A stretch of 64,000 bases of DNA from CALBPI01 sp038531945. Lineage in GTDB: Bacteria > Pseudomonadota > Gammaproteobacteria > Steroidobacterales > Woeseiaceae. Shown one piece after another: positions 24,463-33,096 of the stretch. The notes beneath the pieces were generated by a model, which saw only the letters and a list, made by a program, of their open reading frames with translations, was not told the origin of the DNA and ran no database searches. The DNA lies in assembly GCA_038531945.1 (NCBI GenBank), contig JBCBBH010000002.1:558001-622000 (forward strand). The letters run 5' to 3'. The stretch's first letter is position 1; every line of letters starts with the position of its first letter. A program made the position numbers and the translations under genes.

Positions 24463-24512
24463 GCTGCCGCCGCTTAGCTGGACGACTTAAGCGAGCGTTG
24501 GCGTAACATCCA

Positions 24513-24782
24513 GTGACCAAACACGTCGACATTACCACACACCAATTCAAGCTTGCGTTGGTACGAAAGCTCAAGAACTTAGTGCCCGATTGCGAGGTTG
24601 AATGGATCGAATGCGATTCGGGGCTTGGCTTTGTGTTGGTCGATGGGCGCGGACGACGTCGGTCGAACCTCATCCGGTTCCACAGATACTCTGATGACTT
24701 GCTGACAAAGCACAGACTCACACTGGCTATTATTAGAGCTGGCATGCCGGAGGGAGGGTCGCCTGATGGATTGCAGAGATAG
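24513..24782 (+). CDS. Small cytosolic hypothetical protein
   Basis: 89 residues from GTG 24513. Basic, alpha/beta (HQFKLALVRKLKNLV, GFVLVDGRGRRRSNLIRF). Not recognised. A TAAGCG-rich spacer of 50 bases precedes it, without a usable attC. Confidence 0.45.
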   Translation: MTKHVDITTHQFKLALVRKLKNLVPDCEVEWIECDSGLGFVLVDGRGRRRSNLIRFHRYSDDLLTKHRLTLAIIRAGMPEGGSPDGLQR

Positions 24783-24800
24783 TTGGGTAGGAACGTCATA

Positions 24801-25247
24801 GTGAGGCATATTGATACCCCCTGGTCACGCACACGCCGGTTTATGCTGGTCAGTGGCATCCTGATGTTTCGGCCTGCGCTCGCCGATCTACCGCCCAGTG
24901 CCTTGTACCATCGAATCCAGGAGTCAAATCACGCGGATTTGTTTCCGAGAGTAGCGGACTACAACGTCCTTGAGAGTGTGTGCGGTGATGAAATCACAAC
25001 GACAGTGTTGGTTTTTGATTCGGTCACGGATTCGATGAAGGGTGTACGGCGGATCGTAGTGTTTTCACGGACGGGCGAGTACCTCGGTTACTACGGTGGG
25101 TTCAACGAGGCACCGGTGTCGTTCGAAGGGTGTGACTTGATTTTTCCAAATGCGGAAGGCGGCGATCGGGTTTCCTTCAGCAATGGTATGCCGCCGCGGG
25201 AAGTGCGAGTTGATGGTGAAATTTTTGAGTTCCAAGCAGCTTCTTAG
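24801..25247 (+). CDS. Secreted hypothetical protein
   Basis: 148 residues from GTG 24801, or 134 from ATG 24843, which would begin directly with the signal MLVSGILMFRPALAD. The mature beta-rich domain has two cysteines. Not recognised. Confidence 0.5.
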   Translation: MRHIDTPWSRTRRFMLVSGILMFRPALADLPPSALYHRIQESNHADLFPRVADYNVLESVCGDEITTTVLVFDSVTDSMKGVRRIVVFSRTGEYLGYYGGFNEAPVSFEGCDLIFPNAEGGDRVSFSNGMPPREVRVDGEIFEFQAAS

Positions 25248-25278
25248 CTAGCTTTTGTAATCATAGAGGGGTTACTGA

Positions 25279-25623
25279 GTGAGGCTTTTGTGTTCAATCG
25301 CAAGTGTGTATCTCCAGCTCCAGTACGTGGTCTCAATTTTTGTCATAGTTTACTTCGCCTCGCTGTACTGGATGTACGGTCCTGATGGCACCCTCTGGTT
25401 ACCGATAATGATTGGCATTGCCGGCATCGTACTCGGGCTGTTAGGAATCGCGTTGGCATGGTTCGCACTGCGCGTCGTCGATCAGCCTTACCGGTGGTTT
25501 CGTGTCTTTTGCAATATGGTGTCGGTCTTCTGGTTGCTCGCAATTCCTGTGGGTCCCTATGTTGCGTTCCTTTTGAGAAAATGGTCCTTTGACGAGAATG
25601 CACCCACCAAAGAGTCGACGTAA
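25279..25623 (+). CDS. Three-helix membrane protein
   Basis: 114 residues from GTG 25279 with helices at about 12-32, 40-65 and 78-98. Unknown function. Confidence 0.5.
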   Translation: MRLLCSIASVYLQLQYVVSIFVIVYFASLYWMYGPDGTLWLPIMIGIAGIVLGLLGIALAWFALRVVDQPYRWFRVFCNMVSVFWLLAIPVGPYVAFLLRKWSFDENAPTKEST

Positions 25624-25625
25624 CA

Positions 25626-26195
25626 ATGAAATTCAATTGCCTCGGGTCGATGCTTACGATCAGGGATACGCAAAGCTCAAGCGTAACGGCGTTCGGGCGT
25701 TATGCTCGCCAATCGTGGACTCTCGTTTTGATTGCGCTTGGCTGCGTGGCTACCTCTAGTCCATCGTATGCCGAGCTGTTTGTTGGCTCGGCGGAATACC
25801 TGGAGTCGCACGAGCTACAAATTGCGTGCGAAGAAGATGAGTTCTGCATGAATCCGTGGCTTAACCTCTATCAATTCATAGGCGTATCAGTGGGCAGTGG
25901 TGAAGACGTGGAGTTCGTCGCATACAATTCTGGCTCGATCATTCGAACCGAATATCTCTGGCTCGCCAACATGGAGCGGACGGACAACGGTTTTTCGTTC
26001 GACGATACTATCGCGGAGTATTCAATAAACACACTTGAGCTCAGCCAAGAGTTTTTCTGCACAGATAACCCCAAACTCGCCGAGCGGCTGGAGCCTGATG
26101 TTCAACTAGCGGGCGAGACCAAGCCCTGCTTCAGTGAAGAGACGATCTACGAAGGTTTGCCTGAGCGTGCTGAGTCTGAAGACGATTTGGAATAG
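25626..26195 (+). CDS. Secreted hypothetical protein
   Basis: 189 residues from ATG 25626. A long N-region precedes the hydrophobic core TLVLIALGCVATSSPSYA (cleavage near 49). Mature part is acidic with five cysteines. Not recognised. The 140 bases after it hold no gene I can support. Confidence 0.52.
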   Translation: MKFNCLGSMLTIRDTQSSSVTAFGRYARQSWTLVLIALGCVATSSPSYAELFVGSAEYLESHELQIACEEDEFCMNPWLNLYQFIGVSVGSGEDVEFVAYNSGSIIRTEYLWLANMERTDNGFSFDDTIAEYSINTLELSQEFFCTDNPKLAERLEPDVQLAGETKPCFSEETIYEGLPERAESEDDLE

Positions 26196-26341
26196 GGCAG
26201 TGCAGAGTTCTTGGAGTCATGCAAAAGGAGCATTTGCATTGCAGAGACATGACTATCAAACAGTTTCGGCCGAAGCCGAGTGCGCTCTGATTTTGGCTGA
26301 GATGATGTTTCGGCGGGAGACTTGGTGGTAAGGCGGTGGAA

Positions 26342-27016
26342 ATGAACATTAAAACAGACCGCATCGCGGGGGGCGATGCAATAGCGGCCTTGGAATCACG
26401 TCGCGAGGTATATCCGACAACCGGAAGCTACCCGTTCCTGATCGGCGAGGCGCGGGAGCTCGAGCGCCTCCAGGAAGCGGCGGAATACAATGAGCAATCG
26501 TTCGAAGACATTGTCCGTGGCTCGCTTAGCGTTGATCTCGCCAAATGGATTTCTGGTCGCCGTCGTGAAGCGGGATCGTATGGTTTCTCGCCGCTTGATA
26601 TTGCTGGTACCTGGCCGGGCGAAGACATCGAGAAGGGTGCAATCTCGTTGCACAGAAAGACCGTGTCTGGTGCCGTTATGCCGAAAGTGACTCTCGGCAG
26701 TGCGTCAATTGCCGAGCCGTGGCAACTGCCGGCGGTGGTCGGCTACGGCGGTTGGAATGATTGCCCGATGCCTGAGGTTCATTGCGCGTTCCATCGACAC
26801 TGGCAGACGGAGTTCGGTGCAGAAATTGCGGGTATGTCGGGAGATGTCATCGAGTGCGTCGTAAGCAATCCCCCGAGTGACCAAGCCGCTGCGATGGAGC
26901 TCGCCTGGCAACAGTATTGGTACTGCACAGATATCGTGGAGCAAGGCTGCGAAACAATCAGCAACCTTGCTGCCACTCTGATTAACTCGCCGTACTGGTT
27001 CTTCTGGTGGGATTAA
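26342..27016 (+). CDS. DUF4253 protein (intact paralogue)
   Basis: 224 residues from ATG 26342. The C-terminal half carries the DUF4253 pattern LPAVVGYGGWNDCPMPEVH, HRHWQTEFGAEIAGMSGDVI and QQYWYCTDIVEQG. It is the closest relative in the window of the amber-interrupted cassette gene at 20888-21619, which links this attC-poor stretch to the array. Role unknown. Confidence 0.75.
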   Translation: MNIKTDRIAGGDAIAALESRREVYPTTGSYPFLIGEARELERLQEAAEYNEQSFEDIVRGSLSVDLAKWISGRRREAGSYGFSPLDIAGTWPGEDIEKGAISLHRKTVSGAVMPKVTLGSASIAEPWQLPAVVGYGGWNDCPMPEVHCAFHRHWQTEFGAEIAGMSGDVIECVVSNPPSDQAAAMELAWQQYWYCTDIVEQGCETISNLAATLINSPYWFFWWD

Positions 27017-27035
27017 TCGCTTTGCGGAATGTCGT

Positions 27036-27374
27036 ATGTTTATCTCACTTCTACTGACGCTAGCGGCTGTTACTAACGGCGTGAGTGCGGATGCTATGCC
27101 CGAGTGCGAGCCGCGGCGTGATGCGGTCCATCGCGAAGCGCCGACCTATCCAACTCACGTTTTGATGCCGCGTGGCGTCGAGGGCTTTGTGGAACTCGTC
27201 ATGGGGATTACGAAAGCGGGAGACGTGTCAAATGTGCGAGTGGTTGCGTCAGAGCCACTCGACTTTTTCAGTCGTTCGGCAACGGAAGCCGCCAAAAAAT
27301 GGAGGTTCGAGCCGTCGGATCAAGAGTGTTGGCAAAGTACGACGTTTACTTTCGAGCTGGATGACGAGGATTGA
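27036..27374 (+). CDS. TonB C-terminal-domain protein (periplasmic)
   Basis: 112 residues with a signal peptide (LLLTLAAVTNGVSAD). A TonB_C/energy-transducer fold follows: APTYPTHVLMPRGVEGFVEL, VRVVASEPLDFFSRSATEAAKKWRFEP. It lacks the membrane anchor and proline linker of true TonB, so it is a soluble TonB-domain protein of unclear role. Confidence 0.72.
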   Translation: MFISLLLTLAAVTNGVSADAMPECEPRRDAVHREAPTYPTHVLMPRGVEGFVELVMGITKAGDVSNVRVVASEPLDFFSRSATEAAKKWRFEPSDQECWQSTTFTFELDDED

Positions 27375-27392
27375 CGTGGTGGGTGAGCAGTG

Positions 27393-27977
27393 ATGCGGAT
27401 TAACTCTGCGGAAAAACCGCTGCGAGAGTCGCTATGTGAGTTGAGCCGAGTAGCTGCTACGTTCACGGCATTTGCAATACTAGTAGCCGCGTGTGGCATC
27501 ACACAGGCGCAGATGGCGGTACTCGAAATTGCTCATGTATTCGACGGGGGCGAGGGTATTCCTGTCTACGCCGCAAAGTCTGATGACTTGATCCTGCATC
27601 GAAGCCCCAACCTCAAAGCGGAACGGTTTGTCGTCAGTTATGGTGAAGGCAGGAGAATTCCGTTCTCGCGCGACAAGGGCATGACGCGAGTGCTCATCCT
27701 TGGTCGCGTGGAGGTTCTTGGATCTACGGCGGACGACGCGTGTACATGGCAAGAGGGTACGGTGGTTGAGTACCTCTATCCATATAGCGAGGGATTTGCT
27801 GCGTTACGCGGCGACGGTGAGGAATGTGCCGCGGATATTGCGGATCCTGAAATGTATCGAGTCATTTCTGAACCGGGTTTACAGTTCTGGACTGAGCTTA
27901 CATCCGACGATGGTAAAGCACTCGGCTGGCTGTTTTTGGACGGAACTCAAACAGATATTATGGATTGGGTATTCTAG
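27393..27977 (+). CDS. Secreted hypothetical protein, SH3-like
   Basis: 194 residues from ATG 27393. Signal sequence core ATFTAFAILVAACGITQAQ. The mature part starts GIPVYAAKSDDLILHRSPN, which recalls bacterial SH3 repeats, and has two cysteines. The family is uncertain. Confidence 0.5.
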   Translation: MRINSAEKPLRESLCELSRVAATFTAFAILVAACGITQAQMAVLEIAHVFDGGEGIPVYAAKSDDLILHRSPNLKAERFVVSYGEGRRIPFSRDKGMTRVLILGRVEVLGSTADDACTWQEGTVVEYLYPYSEGFAALRGDGEECAADIADPEMYRVISEPGLQFWTELTSDDGKALGWLFLDGTQTDIMDWVF

Positions 27978-28283
27978 ATGTACGGCATAGAGACGCATGA
28001 CTCGTTTCTCCCCGTGATCCTGCTCGTTATCGGGATCGGGTTGTTGCTGGGAGCGATGCTGTTCATTTGGACGAATCGACACAATGATGCGAGTCGTCGC
28101 AACGCCAAACGCAGTGTGCCGGTTGCGCTTGTGGCGGGCGGACTTGCGGCGAGCTATTGGGCCGTGGCAGCCGACAAACTCAACATGGTGTTGGGAACGT
28201 TCGTCATCATTGTTCTTGTTATTGCGCCGGTCTTCGTACTCAGTTATTTCTTGTTCAGTTTCACCGAGAAGAAGACTTTATGA
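27978..28283 (+). CDS. Three-helix membrane protein
   Basis: 101 residues. ATG 27978 directly follows the previous stop. Helices at about 12-32, 48-66 and 72-95. Unknown. Confidence 0.52.
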   Translation: MYGIETHDSFLPVILLVIGIGLLLGAMLFIWTNRHNDASRRNAKRSVPVALVAGGLAASYWAVAADKLNMVLGTFVIIVLVIAPVFVLSYFLFSFTEKKTL

Positions 28284-28347
28284 GTATAGAGATACGCCTT
28301 TGTCCGAGAGTTCCGGGCGCTCGGTCATTCCACAGGGAGGGCTTCTC

Positions 28348-28821
28348 GTGACACCCAGACAGACACAGCTACTGCTAGCTTTCGGCGGCTATTCCGCAGT
28401 AGAGGCGATCATGTACGAGCTCTTCTGGTGGATAAGCAGCCGTTTGGAATGGGCTCCGACGCAAACGACGTCCGACGTTCTTGATTCGCTAGACCGGGCA
28501 TTGCTGTTCGATAGTGTGTCGCCTTACTTGGTCCTATTTTTCAGCTATATGGCCGCCGCGTATCTTCTAAAGAAACGGGTGTTTGTCCCAACGCTGGCGT
28601 TCTTCGTATTCTCGATGGCCTATCAACTCGTTACTACCTTAGAGTTTGATCCCGGCGTGTCGGTGATGTCGAATGAAGTGTCGGTAGTATCAAGCATACT
28701 GCCGATGTTGCGTGATGGTCTGCCGTTCTATGCGAAGTACTTCGTCACCGTTGTGATCGCAGTGTTCATCGGGCAATGGCTCGCGAACAGGAGTACGCCA
28801 GAGGTGCAGCTAGAATCGTGA
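28348..28821 (+). CDS. Four-helix membrane protein
   Basis: 157 residues from GTG 28348, which has a GGGAGGG ribosome site seven bases upstream. Helices at about 8-28, 55-75, 78-98 and 125-147. No family recognised. Confidence 0.52.
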   Translation: MTPRQTQLLLAFGGYSAVEAIMYELFWWISSRLEWAPTQTTSDVLDSLDRALLFDSVSPYLVLFFSYMAAAYLLKKRVFVPTLAFFVFSMAYQLVTTLEFDPGVSVMSNEVSVVSSILPMLRDGLPFYAKYFVTVVIAVFIGQWLANRSTPEVQLES

Positions 28822-28861
28822 TCGTGATGGAAATTGGGTCGTTAAGGAAACACAGCGATTT

Positions 28862-28881
28862 GCACAGACATGAGTCTGTGC
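28862..28881. other. Perfect 8-bp hairpin
   Basis: GCACAGAC, loop ATGA, GTCTGTGC. It sits 14 bases before the start of the next gene and has no T-run, so it could be a weak terminator, an operator or an RNA hairpin. Confidence 0.45.
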
Positions 28882-28894
28882 TGAGTGAGGTTGA

Positions 28895-29272
28895 ATGCTG
28901 AAGAAAGGTCTTCTCTGGGAGTTTTTCCAAAACGCGCGGATCCAGCGCTCCGAGGCGACGGCGGATAACGCCCGGATCAAGGGGTCGGATACCGCGCGCC
29001 GTGTCGAGGAGCTCGAGGCGGAGGTGGAAACTCTGAGTCTTGCGCTGATGGCGATGTGGGAGCTGATGGGAAAATCCAACGGGTTTTTCATGAAGGATCT
29101 CGAGAAAAAAATGCAGGAGATCGATCTGAAGGACGGGGTCCTCGATGGAAAAATGACTCGATCGGTTATCGACTGCACCAATTGTGGTCGACGGTTGGGT
29201 AAAGGTCGGAAAGTCTGTCTGTATTGTGGTGAACGATTGGTTCGCCCGTTAGGCAGCCCGGGTGATGTCTAG
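28895..29272 (+). CDS. Coiled-coil protein with C-terminal zinc ribbon
   Basis: 125 residues. A central coiled coil (about 28-80, RRVEELEAEVETLSLALM) precedes a zinc ribbon CTNCGRR-KGRKVCLYCGE with four cysteines. Probably a small scaffold or nucleic-acid-binding protein. Family not recognised. Confidence 0.6.
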   Translation: MLKKGLLWEFFQNARIQRSEATADNARIKGSDTARRVEELEAEVETLSLALMAMWELMGKSNGFFMKDLEKKMQEIDLKDGVLDGKMTRSVIDCTNCGRRLGKGRKVCLYCGERLVRPLGSPGDV

Positions 29273-29359
29273 TCGCTGCATTACTCGAACGTATCCGTCG
29301 ACCGACCTTAGCTGTCAGTTGCCTATTGGATGGAACAGACGGGAGTGACGTAGGCAGGT

Positions 29360-30007
29360 ATGACCGAGCTGACTGTGTTTTTTGATCTGGACGGCACTCT
29401 GACCGACCCAAAAGCGGGTATTACCCGCTGCATTCAGTTTGCGATGGAGCAGCTCGATGTTGCGCCGCCCGAAGCTGACGCACTGGAGTGGTGTATCGGC
29501 CCGCCGTTGTTGACGAGCATGGAAACGTTGGTCGGAAAGGATCGCGCAGCGCGGGCCGTTGAACACTATCGTGACCGGTTTGCTCGTGTTGGTTGGCTCG
29601 AGAATCAACCATACGATGGCGTAGTGGCCGTCCTTCAGGCGTTAAAGCGGAGCAGGATGTCGTTGTATGTCGCGACCAGTAAGCCCGCAGTGTACGCGCT
29701 GAAGATCCTTGATCATTTTGAGTTGCGATCATATTTCGACGATGTCTTTGGTGCTGAGCTAAACGGCACAAACTCCGACAAGAGCGATTTGTTGCGACAC
29801 GCACTGGCCGAGACGGGTTGTCCGTCACGCGCGATCATGATCGGAGATCGGTTGCACGACATCGTCGGAGCAATCGCAAACGACATCGAACCGATCGGGG
29901 TGACGTACGGCTACGGTTCCAGGGAAGAACTCCTGAATGCAGGAGCGAAACGTCTCATTGCGTCGCCCGCCGAGATTGTTGATTGCTTGCTTCGAGCTGA
30001 ACGATGA
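29360..30007 (+). CDS. HAD-superfamily hydrolase, phosphoglycolate phosphatase-like
   Basis: 215 residues with all HAD motifs: DLDGTLTD (nucleophile Asp about 10), ATSKP (motif II) and IGDRLHDIVGA (motif IV). The cap is helical, as in Gph/PpaX. It should be a small-molecule phosphatase; the substrate is unknown. It overlaps the next gene by four bases. Confidence 0.8.
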   Translation: MTELTVFFDLDGTLTDPKAGITRCIQFAMEQLDVAPPEADALEWCIGPPLLTSMETLVGKDRAARAVEHYRDRFARVGWLENQPYDGVVAVLQALKRSRMSLYVATSKPAVYALKILDHFELRSYFDDVFGAELNGTNSDKSDLLRHALAETGCPSRAIMIGDRLHDIVGAIANDIEPIGVTYGYGSREELLNAGAKRLIASPAEIVDCLLRAER

Positions 30008-30501
30008 CTACGGAAACCTGCCCGGGATGTGGCGTGGTGCTGGAGGCTGTCGACGGACCCGTGCATCGATACATGGAGTCGACGCCAAGCTGCTGGGCGA
30101 TCTACGGCGAAATACTGGCGCGGGAATACAGCAACGCGACCTACATGAGCGTTCATCGCTTAACGGTCGACGCATACGCCGCGCAACATCCAGGTCAGCC
30201 TTGCCCGCAGTCGATTCAATCGGTTGCGGTGCATCTGACTTCCCTGTTTTCGGTTTTGGAACTCGGGCTCAAACACGCTGCGGCGACGCAGTTGCTCAAG
30301 CGTTGTGCGGACACGATGACATTCGTTTGGCTTGAGCCACCAGAGCATCTCGGGGCGACAACGGTTTTGGATGTTGTACGGGCAACGAATGCGGGGCAAC
30401 ACAGCGAGATCGTGAAGCGTTGGGCGAACGATGTCTGGCAAGCCTGGTCGCCACACCATGCGCAAATTCACAATTGGGCCAGTGAGGCGACGTCTTTGTG
30501 A
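30004..30501 (+). CDS. DUF5946 protein
   Basis: 165 residues. Starts CPGCGVVLEAVDGPVHRYM, then AYAAQHPGQPCPQSIQSVAVHL, the pattern of DUF5946, a family of unknown role with a small N-terminal Cys pair. It is coupled to its neighbours on both sides by ATGA- or GTGA-type overlaps. Confidence 0.68.
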   Translation: MTTETCPGCGVVLEAVDGPVHRYMESTPSCWAIYGEILAREYSNATYMSVHRLTVDAYAAQHPGQPCPQSIQSVAVHLTSLFSVLELGLKHAAATQLLKRCADTMTFVWLEPPEHLGATTVLDVVRATNAGQHSEIVKRWANDVWQAWSPHHAQIHNWASEATSL

Positions 30502-31100
30502 AGTATCCTGTCGTCATGACTGACGAAGACCTGAATGGACGTCTAGAATTTCTCCGGCATGCGGAGCAACTCAAGGACACGCTTCGCAGCGCGCATACCG
30601 CACAAGGGCGTGTGGAAAGCGTCGCTGAGCATACCTGGCGACTTGCCTTGTTCGTCATGACGTTTTGTGACCAACTGCCCGAGCTTGATCACCTCAAGCT
30701 CATGAAATTGTGCGTACTGCACGATTTGGGTGAGGCGATTGGCGGGGACATTCCCGCACCGCTGCAGACCGCCGACAACGACAAGCGTGATCAGGAACGC
30801 GCAGACTTTCTGTTTTTGTTGAAACCACTGCCAGAACCGGCTCGATCGGAATTCATTGCATTGTGGGATGAGTACGACCTCGGCGAATCACCAGAAGCAC
30901 GCGTTGCGAAGGCGTTCGACAAACTGGAGACGATTCTTCAGCACACACAAGGTGCAAATCCGGTGGACTTCGATTACGAGTTCAATCTAGGGTACGGCAA
31001 GGCATACACCGATCAGGTGCCGCTTGCCGTGGCGATTCGTGAGGTGCTGGACGGCGTAACGCGCCAGCGCGCTCAGGAACAAAGTAAGAGTTGCAAGTGA
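30498..31100 (+). CDS. HD-domain hydrolase, YfbR-like 5'-nucleotidase
   Basis: 200 residues from GTG 30498 (ATG 30516 is also possible). HD motifs: VAEHTWRLALF, VLHDLGEAIGGDI (HD pair) and a distal Asp in AFDKLETILQ. This matches the HD_3/YfbR group of metal-dependent nucleotidases. It forms an operon with HAD and DUF5946. Confidence 0.8.
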   Translation: MKYPVVMTDEDLNGRLEFLRHAEQLKDTLRSAHTAQGRVESVAEHTWRLALFVMTFCDQLPELDHLKLMKLCVLHDLGEAIGGDIPAPLQTADNDKRDQERADFLFLLKPLPEPARSEFIALWDEYDLGESPEARVAKAFDKLETILQHTQGANPVDFDYEFNLGYGKAYTDQVPLAVAIREVLDGVTRQRAQEQSKSCK

Positions 31101-31136
31101 ATACCGCAATTGCGGACTCATGGCATCTGAACGTTG

Positions 31137-31559
31137 ATGGATATTGAACTTACAAGCGGTTCGTTGTCGGCTGAAGACCAGGCGACGGTCTCGGCCGGAT
31201 TTGAAGTTCATACACAAACGGCGGACGCGCCAGGATTCCAGAAGGACCGGTTGAATTGGTTGGTCCGAAATGATGATAACTCGCTTCGCGCAGCACTGAC
31301 GGCTGACGTTCTGTGGGATTGGCTATACGTTGATGAACTCTGGGTGGACACTGAACTGCGAGGGCAAGGGGTAGGCCGAAGGTTGATGCGCGCCGCCGAG
31401 ACGTTTGCAACAGGTCAGCAACTGCAAGGTGTGTGGCTATGGACTCAGAGTTGGCAGGCCGCGGAATTTTACGAAGCACTGGGGTACGTAGAGTTCACGC
31501 GATTCGAGAATTTCCCAAAAGGTCACGAGAGAATCGGCTTTCGGAAAACACTGACGTAG
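31137..31559 (+). CDS. GNAT N-acetyltransferase
   Basis: 140 residues from ATG 31137. The acetyl-CoA loop is ELRGQGVGRRLMRAAE, followed by WLWTQSWQAAEFYEALGYVEF, which is typical of GNAT motifs A and B. Substrate unknown. Confidence 0.8.
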   Translation: MDIELTSGSLSAEDQATVSAGFEVHTQTADAPGFQKDRLNWLVRNDDNSLRAALTADVLWDWLYVDELWVDTELRGQGVGRRLMRAAETFATGQQLQGVWLWTQSWQAAEFYEALGYVEFTRFENFPKGHERIGFRKTLT

Positions 31560-31575
31560 CGGCCGTAGGAAAAAA

Positions 31576-32001
31576 ATGATGCTGAAAACGACCGGAGAGA
31601 AACTCGGAATATCGCTGACGCTGTTCGCTGTATACCTCGGCATGCTGTCGATTCCAGGTTTTGCATTCTCCCTGTCAAACATCCTCGATTCGGTGCCCGA
31701 AGATGTCGTCGACTTGTCGGGCGGGAAAGGCGTCATGCTGCGCGTTGGGGGCTTTTTGTACGGTGCGACTGCGCTTGCCGCGGCCATCGGTCTGTTTCTG
31801 AAACGGCCTTGGGCACTGACGGCGATTCGGTCGTGGATGGGGTCATGCGTCGCGCTTCTGATCGTCATGATGATCGCATTCCCGATGGATGCGATCCCCG
31901 GTGGGGCGCTTGGCTATCTTGGTTTTTGCGGCATTTTCCTTTTGGTGCTTTTTCTGGCTGATCGAGTGATCGCGAGGAGACTTGCTGACGATCAGGGGTG
32001 A
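31576..32001 (+). CDS. Four-helix membrane protein
   Basis: 141 residues with helices at about 12-32, 52-72, 80-105 and 112-132. No polar motif; unknown. Confidence 0.5.
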   Translation: MMLKTTGEKLGISLTLFAVYLGMLSIPGFAFSLSNILDSVPEDVVDLSGGKGVMLRVGGFLYGATALAAAIGLFLKRPWALTAIRSWMGSCVALLIVMMIAFPMDAIPGGALGYLGFCGIFLLVLFLADRVIARRLADDQG

Positions 32002-32080
32002 GGGTTAGATGCAACGCGTATGGTAGAAGCGGATAATCCTTTTCGGTTCGAGAGCCATCAGAAGCGTCAAATAGGCTGCA

Positions 32081-32575
32081 ATGAATAGCCAGAGGAAAAC
32101 GAGCGAGATCTTTTGGCTCCGGCCCGGCGTGTTAGCGGGAAGAGCAGGCCCAGACTTGGTGCCCTGGACTGTCGAGGAACTCCAGGCGTCTAATATTCGA
32201 CGGGTGCTATCGGTCAACGATGGCGCGCTCGTTCACCCAGAGGATTTTTCGCCCATCGGAATTGAGTATGGGTGTTATCCACTGCCTGACAACGCACCAC
32301 CACAGCCAGGTGACGTCGAGGCTGCGATTGATACATTGGTCGCCGCGCTAGAGTTCGCGCTGGCGCCGAAACCGCAGGAGGGTGGGGTGTTGGTGCATTG
32401 TCGGTCGGGGAAAGACCGGACCGGGTTGTTCCTTTGTTACTATTTGGTCTGCATCGAAGGTTTTACTACCGAACGCGCGATCGATGAGGTCAAAGCGGTT
32501 CGTCCGATCGCGCTAACCGCACCGGGGTGGGACGCGTTCGCCCGCGAAGTCTTGTCAGCTGTGCCCGAACTCTAG
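32081..32575 (+). CDS. Dual-specificity/tyrosine phosphatase
   Basis: 164 residues with the Cys-based active site VHCRSGKDRTGLF (CX5R; Cys about 105). The N-terminal part FWLRPGVLAGRAGP resembles plant- and fungal-type atypical DSPs. Acts on phosphotyrosine, phosphoserine or phospholipid; substrate unknown. Confidence 0.78.
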   Translation: MNSQRKTSEIFWLRPGVLAGRAGPDLVPWTVEELQASNIRRVLSVNDGALVHPEDFSPIGIEYGCYPLPDNAPPQPGDVEAAIDTLVAALEFALAPKPQEGGVLVHCRSGKDRTGLFLCYYLVCIEGFTTERAIDEVKAVRPIALTAPGWDAFAREVLSAVPEL

Positions 32576-32612
32576 TCGTACGAATTTTTTTCGGAGGCAG
32601 AAGCATACGCGC

Positions 32613-33038
32613 ATGGACACCGACGTATTTGTGCTTCAGTCAGATCAGGTGGATCTTCTGAATCAGGTCGCTGATGACGTTTTCGATAACGTGGTGCAAC
32701 CCGAACTGGTTGCGGAGTTCATTGCCGATTCACGCCATCATCTGGCTGTTGCGGTTTCTGGAAATGCAGTCGTTGGATTCGCGTCTGCGGTCCACTACGT
32801 GCATCCGGACAAACCGAACGAGTTGTGGGTGAACGAGATCGGGGTGACGCCGGTCATGCAAGGTCAGGGCATCGGCAAGAGACTGATGAAAACTCTGCTC
32901 GCGTTGGGGGCTGAGCTCGGTTGTGACGAAGCTTGGGTGCTCGCGGATGAAGACAACGCGCGAGCGCGTTCGTTTTATGAGTCACTCGACGGCGAGGCGT
33001 CTGCGGCGGTGATGTATTCGTTTCGGTGTCACGAATAG
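32613..33038 (+). CDS. GNAT N-acetyltransferase (AAC(3)-like length)
   Basis: 141 residues. Acetyl-CoA loop VTPVMQGQGIGKRLMKTLL, then AWVLADEDNARARSFYESL. The layout is close to aminoglycoside 3-N-acetyltransferase-I type GNATs, but no resistance role can be claimed from this. Confidence 0.78.
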   Translation: MDTDVFVLQSDQVDLLNQVADDVFDNVVQPELVAEFIADSRHHLAVAVSGNAVVGFASAVHYVHPDKPNELWVNEIGVTPVMQGQGIGKRLMKTLLALGAELGCDEAWVLADEDNARARSFYESLDGEASAAVMYSFRCHE

Positions 33039-33096
33039 ATCAATCGGTGGTAGGTTAGCGCAAGCGAGGATAGCGGCGCTTTGTGGGGCCTAATAA

